Assembly: GCA_964344935.1 (NCBI GenBank)
Contig: CAYFPL010000001.1
Coordinates: forward strand, 1,178,001-1,242,000
Direction: 5' to 3'
Length of the DNA: 64,000 nucleotides
From: GCA-2731375 sp964344935
GTDB taxonomy: Bacteria > Pseudomonadota > Alphaproteobacteria > GCA-2731375
The position numbers were made by a program, and so were the translations under genes. The notes under the pieces are model-generated. The model was not told where the DNA came from. It ran no database searches and worked only from the letters and a program-made list of their open reading frames with translations. Positions within the stretch are counted from its first letter, which is position 1, and each line of letters opens with the position of its first letter. Positions 1-8,490 of the stretch are shown here, piece by piece.

Positions 1-1
1 C

Positions 2-2248
2 CGCAAGGAGGAAGCCGCCAAGCGCGCGGCGGCCCCTATCGAACGGGCGCCATACTTCTGTTCCGGTTGCCCCCACAACACTTCCACCAAGGTGCCCGAA
101 GGCAGCCGCGCCACGGGCGGCATCGGCTGCCATTTCATGGCCTTGTTCATGAATCGATCCACCGAGACTTTCACCCAGATGGGCGGCGAAGGGGTACCTT
201 GGCTGGGCCAGGCGCCGTTCACGGGCGAAGAGCATATCTTCGCCAACCTAGGCGACGGCACCTATTATCATTCCGGCATCACCGCCATTCGCGCCGCCGT
301 CGCCTCTGGCGTCAACATCACCTACAAAATTCTTTACAACGACGCCGTGGCCATGACCGGCGGCCAGCCCCATGATGGCCCGTTGACGCCGTGGCAGATC
401 AGCCAGCAGGTCTATCACGAGGGCGTTTCCAAAATCATCGTCGTAAGCGATGAACCGGACAAATACGCCATTGGCACAGCCTGGGCGCCGGGTGTCACCA
501 TCCGCCACCGTGACGAACTGGCGCAGGTGCAAAAAGAATTGCGGGAGACCGAAGGCACCACGATCCTGATCTATGACCAGACCTGTGCTGCGGAGAAGAG
601 GCGGCGGCGGAAGCGGGGCACCTTCCCCGACCCGGACAAGCGGGCCTTCATCAACCAGGCGGTCTGCGAGGGCTGCGGCGATTGTTCCGTGGCCTCCAAT
701 TGCGTTTCCGTTGAACCCTTGGAAACACCCTTCGGACGGAAACGGCAGATCAATCAATCGGCCTGCAACAAGGATTTTTCTTGCGTAAAGGGCTTTTGCC
801 CCTCCTTCGTCACTGTATCTGGCGCGACGCCGCGCCGGGCACCGCCTGCCGCCGCCGACAGCCTGGATGGCGCCATCGCCAACCTGCCCGCGCCTGAAAC
901 GGCATCCGCCACCGGCGGCTACGACATCCTGGTCACCGGCATCGGTGGCACCGGCGTCATCACCGTCGGCGCGCTTTTGGGCATGGCGGCGCATCTGGAA
1001 GGCAAGGGCGTCACCGTGCTGGATTTCACCGGCATCGCCCAAAAGAACGGCGCCGTGATGAGCCATGTGCGCATCGCGCCGACGCCCGAGGATTTGCACG
1101 CCGTGCGCATCGCCGCGGGTGGCGCCGACCTTTTGCTGGGTGCCGACATGGTGGTCGCCGCCTCGCCCGATGCCTTGCGCAAGATGTCCCGGGGCGGCAC
1201 GCAGGCCATCGTCAACAGCCACCTGGCACCCACTGCCGATTTTACCCTTGACCCGGACACGGATTTTCACGGCGAGGAACTGCGTAACCTGATCCGCGAG
1301 GGCGCCGGCGACAACCGCACCGAATTCGTCGATGCCACCAGCCTGGCCACGGCGCTGATGGGCGATGCCATTGCCGCCAATCTCTTCCTTCTCGGCCATG
1401 CCTATCAGCGCGGCGCCCTGCCGGTCAGTGCCGAAGCCATCGACCGGGCCATCGAATTGAATGGCGTCGCCGTAACTATGAACCGCCGGGCCTTTGCCCT
1501 TGGCCGTCTCGCCGCCGAAGACCCGGATCAGGTCGCCCGCGCCGCCCGGCCGCCGCAGCCCACGGAGCCGCTGGAGCCGGCGGAAGCCGCGTTGTCCGAT
1601 ATCGTCAACCGACGGGCTGCCATCCTGACCGACTATCAGGATGCCGATTACGGCGCGCAATACACTGCCTTCATGAACCAGGTGGAAGCCGCCGAACAGA
1701 ATAAGGGCAAAGGCATGACCGGTTTGGCCGAAGCGGTGGCCCACAACCTGTTCAAGCTGATGGCTTACAAGGACGAATACGAGGTGGCCCGGCTTTATAG
1801 CGACGGCAGCTTCCAGGCAGCCCTTGAAAAGCAGTTCGAGGGCGACTTGAAACTGACCTTCCATTTGGCTCCGCCCCTGTTGAGCCGCCGGGACCCGGAG
1901 ACTGGCCATTTGATCAAGCGGGAATTTGGTTCCTGGATGATGCCTGCCTTCAAACTCCTGGCCAGACTGAAGGGCCTGCGCGGCGGGCGGTTCGATATTT
2001 TCGGCCGCACGGAAGAGCGCCGCGCCGAACGCGCCGCCATCCCTGCCTACCGGGCGGTGGTGGAGGAACTGCTGGCAGGCCTGAACCCCAACAACCATGC
2101 CCTGGCCATAGAAATCGCCAGCCTGCCCGCCAAGATCAGGGGCTACGGCCATATCAAGGAACGGAGCCAAAAGGCGGTAGCGGCTGAACAGACCCACTTG
2201 CTGGAAGCCTGGCGTAATCCCGAAACTCAATCCACGGCAGCGGAGTGA
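2..2248 (+). CDS. Indolepyruvate ferredoxin oxidoreductase, fused subunits (5' end cut by window)
   Basis: The frame is open from base 2, so the gene begins before the window; 748 residues are visible. They match the C-terminal two thirds of the fused indolepyruvate (2-oxoacid) ferredoxin oxidoreductases, which are usually about 1,150 residues. In order come the end of the thiamine-diphosphate domain (CSGCPHN, then NLGDGTYYHSG, bases 50-300), a ferredoxin-like cysteine cluster (CEGCGDCS and following cysteines, bases 660-800), the gamma/IorB domain with a GIGGTGV loop (from base 920) and a C-terminal helical domain. The known reaction is cytoplasmic oxidative decarboxylation of aryl-pyruvates to aryl-acetyl-CoA with ferredoxin as acceptor, after transamination of aromatic amino acids. 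An SDR starts 3 bases after the stop and is probably co-transcribed. Substrate preference is inferred from family only. Confidence 0.93.
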   Translation, partial: RKEEAAKRAAAPIERAPYFCSGCPHNTSTKVPEGSRATGGIGCHFMALFMNRSTETFTQMGGEGVPWLGQAPFTGEEHIFANLGDGTYYHSGITAIRAAVASGVNITYKILYNDAVAMTGGQPHDGPLTPWQISQQVYHEGVSKIIVVSDEPDKYAIGTAWAPGVTIRHRDELAQVQKELRETEGTTILIYDQTCAAEKRRRRKRGTFPDPDKRAFINQAVCEGCGDCSVASNCVSVEPLETPFGRKRQINQSACNKDFSCVKGFCPSFVTVSGATPRRAPPAAADSLDGAIANLPAPETASATGGYDILVTGIGGTGVITVGALLGMAAHLEGKGVTVLDFTGIAQKNGAVMSHVRIAPTPEDLHAVRIAAGGADLLLGADMVVAASPDALRKMSRGGTQAIVNSHLAPTADFTLDPDTDFHGEELRNLIREGAGDNRTEFVDATSLATALMGDAIAANLFLLGHAYQRGALPVSAEAIDRAIELNGVAVTMNRRAFALGRLAAEDPDQVARAARPPQPTEPLEPAEAALSDIVNRRAAILTDYQDADYGAQYTAFMNQVEAAEQNKGKGMTGLAEAVAHNLFKLMAYKDEYEVARLYSDGSFQAALEKQFEGDLKLTFHLAPPLLSRRDPETGHLIKREFGSWMMPAFKLLARLKGLRGGRFDIFGRTEERRAERAAIPAYRAVVEELLAGLNPNNHALAIEIASLPAKIRGYGHIKERSQKAVAAEQTHLLEAWRNPETQSTAAE

Positions 2249-2251
2249 ACC

Positions 2252-2950
2252 ATGACTGATACGAACCCCGGTACCTGTATTATCGTTGGCGTTGGACCCG
2301 GACTTGGCGCTTCATTGGCGCGGCGGTTCGCCGCCGCTGGCCACAATGTCGCCGTCGCGGCACGGAATGTGGACAAGCTGGCCGCGATCGTTGATGAGAT
2401 TGCGGGTGCTGGTGGCACTGCAAAAGCCTACGCCTGCGATACCACGTCGGAAGATGACGTGGTGGGCTTGTTCAAGGCCGCGGAGTCGGATCTGGGCGAG
2501 ATGGACGTGGGCATTTACAACGCTTCCGGCCGGGCGCGGGGTCCCATCGCGGAAACAACGGTTGCGGAGTTCACCGACGCCTGGCAGCGCTGCTGCCTGG
2601 GCGGTTTCTTGGTCGGGCGCGAAGCGGCGCGGCGGCTTGGCCCGAAAGGAATGGGCAGCATTCTTTTGACCGGCGCCACGGCGTCCATGAAAGGCTTCCC
2701 CCATTCCTCCACCTTTGCCGCTGGTAAATTTGCGCTGCGCGGTCTGGCGGAATCCATGGCGCGGGAGTTGCACCCAAAGGGCGTGCATGTGGCCCATTTC
2801 AACATCGACGGCGGTATTGGCGTGGATGAAGGTGGCGAAGCGCGCTTGCGCCCGGATGCCATCGCCGAAACCTACTACCAGACCCATATCCAGCATCCCA
2901 GCGCCTGGTCCCATTCCGTCGAGGTGCGGCCGTGGGTGGAGAATTTCTAG
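2252..2950 (+). CDS. Short-chain dehydrogenase/reductase family protein, catalytic Tyr replaced
   Basis: A 232-residue Rossmann-fold protein. The nucleotide loop near the N terminus reads GVGPGLG, a variant of GxxxGxG, and an NASG motif stands where SDRs carry NNAG. In the catalytic segment the usual YxxxK is FAAGK, so the proton-donating Tyr is replaced by Phe while Lys is kept. Close relatives with this loop and FxxxK are a recognisable SDR subgroup of unknown substrate, so this may be normal for the subgroup and not damage. It starts 3 bases after the oxidoreductase stop and is followed after 5 bases by a small membrane protein, so the three genes look like one transcript. Function beyond NAD(P) binding is not assigned. 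Confidence 0.85.
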   Translation: MTDTNPGTCIIVGVGPGLGASLARRFAAAGHNVAVAARNVDKLAAIVDEIAGAGGTAKAYACDTTSEDDVVGLFKAAESDLGEMDVGIYNASGRARGPIAETTVAEFTDAWQRCCLGGFLVGREAARRLGPKGMGSILLTGATASMKGFPHSSTFAAGKFALRGLAESMARELHPKGVHVAHFNIDGGIGVDEGGEARLRPDAIAETYYQTHIQHPSAWSHSVEVRPWVENF

Positions 2951-2955
2951 GACGA

Positions 2956-3306
2956 ATGAATCTCATCAACGGCATCGTCGCCTATTTCCGCCGGCACAAG
3001 CCGGTGGCCCTGTTATGGCGTCATGGCCTGTTGTTTGCCTGCGTCGCGGCGCTGATGGTGACCGCGCGGGTGACGTTTGCACCTTGGATGCCATTATTCT
3101 GGCCGCTGCTGATCTGGTATGTGCTGTTCTCGCTGCATTTCCTGCTTGTGCGCAGCCTGACGGCCAACGATCAATGGGCCGACGACCGGGCGGACAAACT
3201 GCGCCGCCACGCCTATGACTTCCAACACGTCAAGGATATCTACATCAAGCCGACGAACTTCGAAGAGCCAAAGTTCGGACCTGACGAGTCCAACGAAAAG
3301 CGCTAA
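2956..3306 (+). CDS. Small 2TM-domain membrane protein
   Basis: A 116-residue protein with a basic N terminus, two adjacent hydrophobic helices (about residues 20-60, with VALLWRHGLLFACVAALMV and a second helix ending FLLVRS) and an acidic, hydrophilic tail. This layout resembles the 2TM-domain family of unknown function. I chose the ATG at 2956 because AGGACG lies about 5 bases upstream and the upstream in-frame ATG at 2932 falls inside the preceding SDR gene without a comparable site. The stop overlaps the end of the convergent nagA gene by a few bases. No enzymatic motif is visible. Confidence 0.7.
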   Translation: MNLINGIVAYFRRHKPVALLWRHGLLFACVAALMVTARVTFAPWMPLFWPLLIWYVLFSLHFLLVRSLTANDQWADDRADKLRRHAYDFQHVKDIYIKPTNFEEPKFGPDESNEKR

Positions 3307-4460
3307 TGCGCGGCCATCTCGCCGTCGATCCAGGTGCGGCGGACGTGCAGGTCATCGTCTAACAAAACCAGATCGGCGCAATAGCCCTCCTGAATGCGGC
3401 CGCGGCGATCCTCCATGCCAAGGAATGCAGCCGGGTAAAGTGATGCCATGCGCAAGGCCTCCTCCAGTGGTTGGTCCAGCAATTCCTGCGCGTTGCGGAC
3501 GGCCGTGGCCATGTCCAGGCACGACCCCGCGAGCGTGCCGTCGGCCAAAGTGCAACGGCCATCGCTAACAGTTACCGTTTGTTCCAAGAGTTCGAACGTC
3601 GTGCCATCGGCGCCGACGACCGACATGGCATCCGTTACCAGCATCATCTTACCCTTGGCCTTGGCAGCCAGGGCGACCCGCAAAGTGACAGGCTCCACGT
3701 GATGGCCGTCGGCGATGATACCGCACCAGGTTCCATCCGAGGCCAGGGCCGCGCCGACCACACCAGGCACACGGCTGGTCATGGGCGGCATGGCATTGAA
3801 CAGGTGGGTAAAACCGGCCAGGCCCTCGTCCAGGGCGTCGGCGATCTGTGAATCCTCTGGTGCGCAATGGCCGGCACAAACTCTGACGCCCGCATCTGCA
3901 AGGGAACCGATTGTGCCAGACGGCACACATTCGGGTGCCAGGGTCACTACGACGGATCCCAACCCCCCGCCCTTGAACAAATCCATCGCTTGTGGATCGA
4001 GACCCCTGATTTGCCGAGGTGGATGCGCGCCAGAGCGGTCTGGATTCAAGCATGGACCTTCGAAATGGACCCCCAGAAGTCCCGGCACGTTTCGCTGGTG
4101 GCCCTGCCGGACTGCGTTCGCCGCCGCTGTCATGGTGTCCCAGTCATCGCTGATCACGGTGGGCAGGCAGCCCGTGGTGCCGAACGGCCGATGGGCCCGA
4201 ATGATCGCTTCGAGGCCGTCGATACTTGGCTGGTCATTGAAGAGAACTCCGCCGCCGCCGTTAACCTGGCAATCGATAAAGCCTGGCGCCAGTAGGCCGC
4301 CGTCCAAATCAACGACGGCCGCATCCTCAGACGCCCGGCTGGCCAAACGCACAGCCTGGATTTGGCCATCCGCCAACAAGACTTCGCGTTTGGAGAGGAT
4401 CTCCTCGCCCGTGAAGATTCGCCCATTAACCAACAGATGCCGTTTCGGCCCACCGTCCAC
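3303..4460 (-). CDS. nagA: N-acetylglucosamine-6-phosphate deacetylase
   Basis: A 385-residue amidohydrolase-fold protein of normal NagA length. Metal and catalytic motifs appear in order: HFEGPCLNP with the metal-binding Glu, AGHCAPED, THLFNAMPP with its His, GIIADGHHV and LVTDAM with the catalytic Asp. The reaction removes acetate from GlcNAc-6-phosphate, feeding glucosamine-6-phosphate into amino-sugar breakdown or cell-wall recycling. Translation starts at a GTG with AAGGA upstream. No nagB, nagK or sugar transporter sits beside it, so the gene is isolated here. It diverges from the dehydrogenase gene starting at 4724. The position usually read AGHxNA carries APE here, a mild variation. 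Confidence 0.92.
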   Translation of the reverse strand: MDGGPKRHLLVNGRIFTGEEILSKREVLLADGQIQAVRLASRASEDAAVVDLDGGLLAPGFIDCQVNGGGGVLFNDQPSIDGLEAIIRAHRPFGTTGCLPTVISDDWDTMTAAANAVRQGHQRNVPGLLGVHFEGPCLNPDRSGAHPPRQIRGLDPQAMDLFKGGGLGSVVVTLAPECVPSGTIGSLADAGVRVCAGHCAPEDSQIADALDEGLAGFTHLFNAMPPMTSRVPGVVGAALASDGTWCGIIADGHHVEPVTLRVALAAKAKGKMMLVTDAMSVVGADGTTFELLEQTVTVSDGRCTLADGTLAGSCLDMATAVRNAQELLDQPLEEALRMASLYPAAFLGMEDRRGRIQEGYCADLVLLDDDLHVRRTWIDGEMAAH

Positions 4461-4529
4461 GACAGAATCCTTACTCTCAACGACTCAAGGCGGCCATCAT
4501 GCCACGTTGGTGCCGAATTTCCCGGCTGT

Positions 4530-4652
4530 TTATTTCATGCGAAACCGACCCTCGCCGCCGCCCACGGATTTCCAGAAGTCCCTATTGGATTTCGCCTGCA
4601 GCGCCTCATAGTCGGGTTCCAAGCAAAGACGGATTAAGTCAAGAAAGGTCAA
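4530..4652 (-). CDS. Possible 40-residue small protein or coding fragment
   Basis: In the gap upstream of nagA the minus strand holds an open frame of 40 residues from a TTG at 4652, ending FWKSVGGGEGRFRMK before a TAA. Third codon positions are mostly G or C over the last 30 codons, as in the neighbouring real genes, and this is what drew attention to it. There is no clear ribosome binding site and no family is recognised. It could be a leader-like small protein, the 3' remnant of a lost gene, or chance. Confidence 0.22.
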   Translation of the reverse strand: MTFLDLIRLCLEPDYEALQAKSNRDFWKSVGGGEGRFRMK

Positions 4653-4723
4653 CAGGAAAAATCGTGCTATTCAGTCGGTGCGGCCGAGGCGGCCGGCGAA
4701 CACCATGGAGAGCCAAGGCAACC

Positions 4724-5779
4724 ATGTTCGAGCACCCCGAATTTGATGATCACGAGACCGTTGTCTTCTCCCGAGATGAAAGCGCGGGCCTGACCGCCAT
4801 CATCGCCGTGCACAACACAGCCCTGGGCCCCGGTTTCGGTGGCTGCCGCATGTGGCCCTATGACGATGAAGAAGCGGCCCTGCGCGACGTTCTACGCCTC
4901 TCACGCGGCATGACCTACAAGGCGGCGATCTGCGATTTGCCGTATGGCGGCGGCAAGTCTGTCATCGTCGGCGATGCCAAGTCTGACAAGACACCGGCGT
5001 TGCTCAAAGCCATGGGTCGGCTGGTGGAAGGTCTGAACGGTCTCTACATCATTGCCGAGGATGTTGGGACCACGTTGGACGATTTGTCCGTCATGCGAGA
5101 GGAGACATCGTATACGGCGGCGACCACGGAACAGGCTGGCCAACCCCTGGCCGTGACGGCCTATGGCGTTTTGCAGGCCATGCAGGCGGCCGCCGCATCC
5201 GTGCTTAGGCGAAGCGACCTGGCGGGACTGCGGGTTGCCGTGCAGGGCCTGGGTAATGTGGGCTTGCCGCTTTGCCGCTACTTGCACGAACGGGGCGCGG
5301 ATCTGACGGTCTGTGACGTGGATAGCGATCGCCTAGCCACGGCACGGCGGGCGTTTTCGCCCAAAGTGGTGCCGCCTGATGAAATCTATGGCCGGGATGT
5401 GGATATCTTTGCCCCCTGCGCCTTCGGTGCGATCCTTAACGATACGACCATTCCGCAATTGAAGGCCAAGATTGTCTGTGGCGGCGCCAACAACCAACTG
5501 CTCTCCGATACTCATGACGGCGACTTGGCTGCGAAGGGGGTCACATATGTGCCCGACTATCTGGCTAATTCGGGGGGCGTCATCGATTTCCACCAGGAAG
5601 GCATCGACGATAGCGCCGAAGCGGTTCTAACGGCGGTCGACCGGATTGGCGAGATCGCCGCCGATATCCTCGCCGAGGCCCAAGACAAAGGCGAAACTGC
5701 CTTGGAAGTCGCGAACCGGCGGGTAAGCCAGCGCCTCGCGGCCGCCCGGGAGCGACGGTTGTCTTCCGCGCCCGATTGA
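4724..5779 (+). CDS. Leucine/valine-type amino acid dehydrogenase (Glu/Leu/Phe/Val family)
   Basis: A 351-residue protein, the usual size for leucine dehydrogenase. The catalytic glycine-rich segment PYGGGKSVIVGD carries the active-site Lys near residue 77, followed by YIIAEDVGTT and a C-terminal Rossmann domain with VQGLGNVG. The reaction is reversible NAD-dependent oxidative deamination of a branched-chain or related hydrophobic amino acid to its 2-oxo acid. The ATG at 4724 gives the length normal for the family; an upstream extension of the open frame lacks coding character. The stop overlaps the TTG start of the next gene in a TTGA arrangement, which suggests translational coupling. Exact substrate among Leu, Val and Phe is not decided by the motifs. 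Confidence 0.9.
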   Translation: MFEHPEFDDHETVVFSRDESAGLTAIIAVHNTALGPGFGGCRMWPYDDEEAALRDVLRLSRGMTYKAAICDLPYGGGKSVIVGDAKSDKTPALLKAMGRLVEGLNGLYIIAEDVGTTLDDLSVMREETSYTAATTEQAGQPLAVTAYGVLQAMQAAAASVLRRSDLAGLRVAVQGLGNVGLPLCRYLHERGADLTVCDVDSDRLATARRAFSPKVVPPDEIYGRDVDIFAPCAFGAILNDTTIPQLKAKIVCGGANNQLLSDTHDGDLAAKGVTYVPDYLANSGGVIDFHQEGIDDSAEAVLTAVDRIGEIAADILAEAQDKGETALEVANRRVSQRLAAARERRLSSAPD

Positions 5780-6579
5780 ATGATCATGCCGCCATGCTTG
5801 ACCCCTATCCCTTGCCCGTGGGCTACGTCTATAAACAGCGGCCCATTGCCATCGAGCGCGAAACGCAACTGGCGAAGTTAGACGCCAGCGGCATCGACCC
5901 CGCCATCCACGGAGACCGCCTGGACCTTACATTTCTCGGCCTGCCGATCCTGGATGCCCTGATGGAACCTGGCGTGCCTCTGCAGGGCCAGGTGCACGTC
6001 TACCAACGCTTTATCCAGCATGCGCCGATTATGCTGGACGATCAGATAAACCTGCGCGGTGAGATTACGGCCATCGAGAAGGTCGCGAAGGGCGAAGTGG
6101 TGCGCTGGACCTTCATCATCACAGACAATCATGGCCGCGATCTTGTCAACGTGGACCGGGCAGGCCTCAGGCCCCAGGCATCCGGCACGGGCGACAGCGG
6201 CGCCACCGATTTCCTGGCCCCGCCGCCGGAGGATCAACGCGGATACGAACAACATTGGCAACGCACCCTGGTGCCGGAGCAGGTCGCCCATTACAGCAGC
6301 GATGGCCGCAACAAGATTCATTCCGACCCGGAAATCGCCCGGCAATTTGGCTTCCGCGCGCCTATCGCCGCCGGCCTCATGGCGGTGCATTTCTATATGG
6401 AAGCTGTCGCCCGCCGGGGCGCGCCGGATACCCTGGACATGGAAATCTGGTTCCGGCGGCCCATGTTCTGGGATGAAACCCTGACGCTGCTTCATAGGAC
6501 ATCGGCGGGGCAATTGACCGACATGCGGATCGAGAACCAGGCCGGCAAGGCCGCCAGCCTGGCCCGGATCAACCGCTAG
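5776..6579 (+). CDS. MaoC/hot-dog acyl dehydratase-like protein
   Basis: A 267-residue protein with a tandem hot-dog layout. The second half contains YSSDGRNKIHSDPEIARQFG and GFRAPIAAGLMAVHF, which match the hydratase-2 (MaoC) motif in which Asp and His activate water. Family members act on 3-hydroxyacyl or 2-enoyl thioesters. The reading frame begins at a TTG that overlaps the preceding dehydrogenase stop (TTGA); an ATG at 5794 is an alternative start that would shorten the protein by six residues. Coupling to a leucine-type dehydrogenase suggests work on branched-chain acyl-CoA intermediates, but this is inference. Confidence 0.82.
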   Translation: MNDHAAMLDPYPLPVGYVYKQRPIAIERETQLAKLDASGIDPAIHGDRLDLTFLGLPILDALMEPGVPLQGQVHVYQRFIQHAPIMLDDQINLRGEITAIEKVAKGEVVRWTFIITDNHGRDLVNVDRAGLRPQASGTGDSGATDFLAPPPEDQRGYEQHWQRTLVPEQVAHYSSDGRNKIHSDPEIARQFGFRAPIAAGLMAVHFYMEAVARRGAPDTLDMEIWFRRPMFWDETLTLLHRTSAGQLTDMRIENQAGKAASLARINR

Positions 6580-6583
6580 AACC

Positions 6584-7024
6584 CTAACGCTCCAGCCGCA
6601 TATGCGGTTGGCCGTTGCTGGTTCTCTCCGCCGTGACAAAATCTTTGTTCAAGGTGCAGGACACCCGTTGGCGGAACGCCGAAAAGCTGTCGAACGTGAC
6701 CACGTCGACCGGTTCGTCGAACCGAATAGTGACCCGCAAGCGATCGGATTGGCCCAGTTGCTGAAGGCCGATGACTTCGCCCACGAACGGCTGACCCAAA
6801 TAGTGGCCGCTGACCCGTTCGCCGATGAACAGGGGATTGTCGTTGCGCCGGTTACCGGCGGCGGCGTGAAGGGTGTTCCAGTCCCGATAGCCCATCTGGC
6901 GCGCCAGAACTTCCAACGACTGGCTGTGCCCGATGGTTTGGCCATGATCGGCCAACCGGGCGCGCAACCGTTTGGCTTGTGCTTTGAGGTTCTGGACGGA
7001 AGGAACGGAGGATGGTTGGTTCAT
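6584..7024 (-). CDS. Glyoxalase-superfamily (Glyoxalase_8 type) protein of unknown role
   Basis: A 146-residue protein. Residues about 10-55 contain LKAQAKRLRARLADHG, SLEVLARQMGYRDWNTLHAAAG, a signature of a conserved N-terminal helical module that databases label glyoxalase superfamily. The C-terminal half is beta-rich with no obvious metal-binding triad, so activity as a true glyoxalase is doubtful. It converges on the MaoC-like gene with only 4 bases between the stops. Nothing around it points to a pathway. Confidence 0.6.
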   Translation of the reverse strand: MNQPSSVPSVQNLKAQAKRLRARLADHGQTIGHSQSLEVLARQMGYRDWNTLHAAAGNRRNDNPLFIGERVSGHYLGQPFVGEVIGLQQLGQSDRLRVTIRFDEPVDVVTFDSFSAFRQRVSCTLNKDFVTAERTSNGQPHMRLER

Positions 7025-7332
7025 TATCTCGCCTCATACAAATCCGCATGTGGTGAAATGAATGGGGCCCGCATTGCCATCCGACCACATGACAATGTGA
7101 TGGCGGATAAGAAAATTCAACGGCTTCACCGTGGCGAATCGCCCGCGGGCGGCAGGGGCCGTAACCCAGGGCGGCGATAGATAGGGCCTTGGCCGCGTGG
7201 GGTCAACCACAAAGGCGCCTGAAGCAGTATGTACATATCATTCCGCCCAACGTAAAAGGCCACCAGCTTGCATTCAGATTGATTCGCATTCCGATCGAAT
7301 GCCGACCAGGTGTACCAGACGAGGTCTATTAG
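7025..7332. other. Intergenic stretch of 308 bases without a convincing gene
   Basis: Open frames in both directions are short and have no ribosome binding site or recognisable content. The only structure seen is an inverted repeat at 7286-7302, listed separately, which lies 30 bases upstream of the acyl-CoA dehydrogenase start. Confidence 0.6.
7286..7302. promoter_or_regulatory. Inverted repeat upstream of acyl-CoA dehydrogenase, operator candidate
   Basis: GCATTC and GAATGC form perfect 6-base arms separated by CGATC. A further direct GCATTC copy begins at 7270. The site lies about 30 bases before the ATG at 7333, where a repressor of the acyl-CoA dehydrogenase and HAD genes could act. No regulator gene adjoins it. 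Confidence 0.3.
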
Positions 7333-8490
7333 ATGGATTTCAGCCTCAGCCCCGAACACCAAACCCTGAAGGATATGTCCCGGCGTTTCGTTGAAGCGGA
7401 ATTCCCTAAGGAGAAGATCTTGCAATGGGTCCGCGACAAGGTGGAACCGCCGCGGGAGACCTTCATCAGGATGGGCGAAATGGGCGTCTTCGGCCTGTTG
7501 CTGCCGCCCGAATATAGCGGCCTGGAAAAGGTGGACCCCACGGGTATGGTGGTTTTCGTTGAGGAATTGTCACGGGCGTCGTCGGCGCTGGCGACCCATT
7601 ACGGCCGCGCCGCCGTCATCGTCGGGCCGCAGATCGCCCGTTTTGGCAGCCAGGCGCAGAAAGACCTGGTCCTGCCCAAGGTGGTCAGGGGCGAAGTGCA
7701 GCTCGCCTTGTGCCTGACCGAGGCAGAGGCGGGATCGGACGCCGCCGCCATCCGTACCCGGGCCGAGGAACAGCCCGACGGTAGTTACCTGATCAACGGC
7801 AGCAAAATGTTCAACAGCCAGATCGAGACCGCCGGCTTTGCCGTGATCGCCGCCCGCACTGACCCGGACAAGCCGAAGCACGAAGGCATCACCCTGTTCC
7901 TGGTGGAAAATCCTGGTCAACGGCCCGAGATCGAATATCACCGTATCGAGACACTGGGACTTGCGATGATCCCCACCTATTCCATTGCCTTCAATGACCT
8001 CTCGGTGCCCGCCGACGCCATCATCGGCGGCCGGGGCGGTGGCTGGAAGGGCCTTTTGGGCGGGCTGGACAACGAGCGTTTCTACCACGGCGCCATCGGC
8101 GTCGGCGCCGCCCAGGGCATCATCGACATGGTAGTGGACTACGTGAACCAGCGCATTGCCTTCGGCAAACCACTGGGTCGCCTGCAGGCGGTGCGCCACA
8201 AAATCGTGGATATGCAGATGGCCGTGGATTCCGCGCGCCTGCTGACCTATCACGCTGCCTGGAAACTGGAGAAGGAAGGCAGCTGCCATCGCGAGGCATC
8301 CATGGCAAAGGTGGCCGGCGCCGAAGCCTATATGAAGGTCTCGCACCAGGGCCTACAACTATTGGGCGGCTTCGGCTACAGCGTCGAAAGCACCCTGCCC
8401 ATGCACTTCGCCGATGCCAAGATGTTCGAGATCGGCGGCGGCGCCATGGAAATTCAGCGCAACATCATCGCCAAGGAAATGGGCCTTTGA
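7333..8490 (+). CDS. Acyl-CoA dehydrogenase
   Basis: A 385-residue protein with the full three-part acyl-CoA dehydrogenase fold. Visible signatures are LCLTEAEAGSDAAAIRT in the FAD/substrate region, the QAVRHKIVDM segment, and the C-terminal QLLGGFGYSVES and EIQRNIIAKEMG. The enzyme oxidises an acyl-CoA to the 2-enoyl-CoA using FAD and passes electrons to electron-transfer flavoprotein. At the C-terminal place where short- and medium-chain enzymes carry the catalytic Glu (EGT), this one reads IGGG, so the base probably lies elsewhere as in the isovaleryl-CoA type; this is inference. The stop overlaps the TTG start of the HAD gene, implying coupling. Confidence 0.93.
   Translation: MDFSLSPEHQTLKDMSRRFVEAEFPKEKILQWVRDKVEPPRETFIRMGEMGVFGLLLPPEYSGLEKVDPTGMVVFVEELSRASSALATHYGRAAVIVGPQIARFGSQAQKDLVLPKVVRGEVQLALCLTEAEAGSDAAAIRTRAEEQPDGSYLINGSKMFNSQIETAGFAVIAARTDPDKPKHEGITLFLVENPGQRPEIEYHRIETLGLAMIPTYSIAFNDLSVPADAIIGGRGGGWKGLLGGLDNERFYHGAIGVGAAQGIIDMVVDYVNQRIAFGKPLGRLQAVRHKIVDMQMAVDSARLLTYHAAWKLEKEGSCHREASMAKVAGAEAYMKVSHQGLQLLGGFGYSVESTLPMHFADAKMFEIGGGAMEIQRNIIAKEMGL

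Noticed and set aside
248..2230. A 660-residue minus-strand open frame
   Set aside because: It lies wholly opposite the indolepyruvate oxidoreductase gene, whose motifs are clear; the minus frame is low-complexity, Gly/Arg-rich and has no ribosome site.
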